From JAWWPG01 sp038327385 (GTDB lineage: Bacteria > Actinomycetota > Actinomycetes > Propionibacteriales > Nocardioidaceae): a DNA stretch of 5,953 bases. The stretch covers positions 1 through 5,953 of the forward strand of contig JBBQKY010000160.1 in the NCBI GenBank assembly GCA_038327385.1. The letters run 5' to 3'. The notes beneath the pieces were generated by a model. It made no database searches and was not told where the DNA came from. It saw only the letters and a list, made by a program, of their open reading frames with translations. A program made the translations under genes and the position numbers. This document shows positions 5,269 to 5,953 of this stretch, one piece after another (the stretch's first letter is position 1; every line of letters begins with the position of its first letter).

Positions 5269-5953
5269 GACCCCTCGAACACGGGTGTCTGCTTCGCGAC
5301 GAAGGACTCGACGGCGTTGCGGTGGTCGGTGGAGCCGCCCGTCCACGCCATCATCTGGGCCTCGAAGGCCAGCGTCTCGTCGAGCCGGTGCGAGGCGCCG
5401 AACGCCACCGACTGTTTGACAGCGGCGTACGCGCGGGTCGGCCCCTTAGCGAGCGTCGCGCCCAGCTTCGCCGCCGCAGCGGCCAGCTCTGCGGCCGGGA
5501 CGACCGAGGTGAGGAGACCTATGGCCAGCGCCTCCGCGGCGCTGATGCTGCGTGGCATCAGCAGCAGCTCCATAGCCTTGGTCGGACCGACGATACGGGG
5601 CAGCGTCCAAGAGCAGCCCGTGTCGCACGCCAGACCGATGCTGGTGAAGGCGGTGTTACAGGTCGCGCTGTCCGCAGCGATCCGCACATCGCATGCCAGC
5701 GCGATCGACAGACCGGCGCCTGCCGCCACCCCGTTGATCGCCGCGATCACGGGCTTGTGCATCGTCGCGATCGTGAGCGCTATCGGCGAGTAGTGCCGCT
5801 CGACCGTCGACCAGACCTCCGCCACGCCTTGCTCGGCCATGTTGTGAGCGTGCTCGCGAAGGTCCTGACCGACACAGAAAGCGCGTCCGGCGCCGGTCAC
5901 CAGCAAGCATCTGACGTCGGCGTCGTCGGCCGCGCGGCGTACGGCGACGAGCA
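5265..5953 (-). CDS. Enoyl-CoA hydratase/isomerase (crotonase) family, PaaG-like (5' end beyond the window)
   Basis: Acyl-CoA enzyme of the crotonase fold; 228 residues are visible, and the frame continues past the right edge, with some 30-40 N-terminal residues expected there. The TTG at 5904-5906 is not the start, because conserved coding sequence (RRAADDADVRCLLVTGAG) runs through it. Oxyanion-hole segments are GRAFCVGQDL (5859-5888) and GAGLSIALACD (5688-5720). By alignment to rat mitochondrial enoyl-CoA hydratase from memory, the two catalytic glutamates E144 and E164 are replaced by Ser (5706-5708) and Phe (5646-5648). An Asp is present in CDTG (5622-5624), where PaaG-type isomerases have their catalytic Asp. 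The CVGQDL wording also recalls PaaG, the ring-epoxide/oxepin isomerase of phenylacetate breakdown. Isomerase activity is therefore likelier than hydration, but no other paa gene is visible. It overlaps the next gene by four bases (ATGA). Confidence 0.88.
   Translation of the reverse strand, partial: LVAVRRAADDADVRCLLVTGAGRAFCVGQDLREHAHNMAEQGVAEVWSTVERHYSPIALTIATMHKPVIAAINGVAAGAGLSIALACDVRIAADSATCNTAFTSIGLACDTGCSWTLPRIVGPTKAMELLLMPRSISAAEALAIGLLTSVVPAAELAAAAAKLGATLAKGPTRAYAAVKQSVAFGASHRLDETLAFEAQMMAWTGGSTDHRNAVESFVAKQTPVFEGS

Noticed and set aside
5266..5346. Longer L,D-transpeptidase-family protein with 26 extra N-terminal residues
   Set aside because: The extension (DGRLHRPPQRRRVLRREAD) is Arg-rich, lies wholly within the crotonase-family gene, and would push the signal peptide inward. 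The ATG at 5268 with the ATGA overlap fits better.
4351..5793. 480-codon open frame on the plus strand
   Set aside because: It is antisense to the L,D-transpeptidase-family and crotonase-family genes, whose motifs are unmistakable. Its translation is Arg/Gly/Pro-rich with no recognisable domain, the usual result of an open shadow frame in GC-rich DNA.

Overview
The window is GC-rich, densely packed bacterial DNA that reads as an actinomycete (Actinomycetota); the genus cannot be told from it. The evidence is strong G/C bias at third codon positions, GTG and TTG starts, few Shine-Dalgarno sequences, a short DivIVA-domain membrane protein next to tag, and a DtxR/IdeR-type operator. Seven protein genes are visible, two of them cut by the window edges. 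I see no RNA genes, CRISPR arrays, insertion sequences or phage genes, and no gene-free stretch longer than about 140 bases.

Left block (1-3383, minus strand). Transcription runs leftward through a ZIP-family metal transporter, a small P-loop adenylate-kinase/FlaR-like protein with a TTG start, and an M1-family aminopeptidase N whose C-terminus lies beyond base 1. Gaps of 10 and 9 bases suggest one transcription unit. A 19-bp imperfect palindrome at 3413-3431, 29 bases before the transporter's start codon, closely matches the DtxR/IdeR box. It suggests that the transporter, and perhaps the downstream genes, are repressed by an iron- or manganese-loaded DtxR-family regulator.

Middle block (3384-4424). 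A 142-base divergent intergenic region holds the DtxR-type box and a 14-bp tandem repeat. Rightward from it run a 107-residue membrane-anchored DivIVA-domain protein and tag (DNA-3-methyladenine glycosylase I), which overlap by four bases (GTGA).

Right block (4414-5953, minus strand). A PaaG-like enoyl-CoA hydratase/isomerase, cut at its N-terminus by the window edge, overlaps by ATGA a secreted YkuD-type L,D-transpeptidase-family protein. The latter's stop codon lies inside the 3' end of the convergent tag gene, an 11-base tail-to-tail overlap with no room for a terminator.

Most of this is ordinary actinobacterial chromosome. The best leads are the metal-responsive operator with its operon, the crotonase-fold protein that appears to lack both hydratase glutamates, and the tight pairing of a CoA-pathway enzyme with a cell-wall enzyme. 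I found no evidence for a wholly new multi-gene system.
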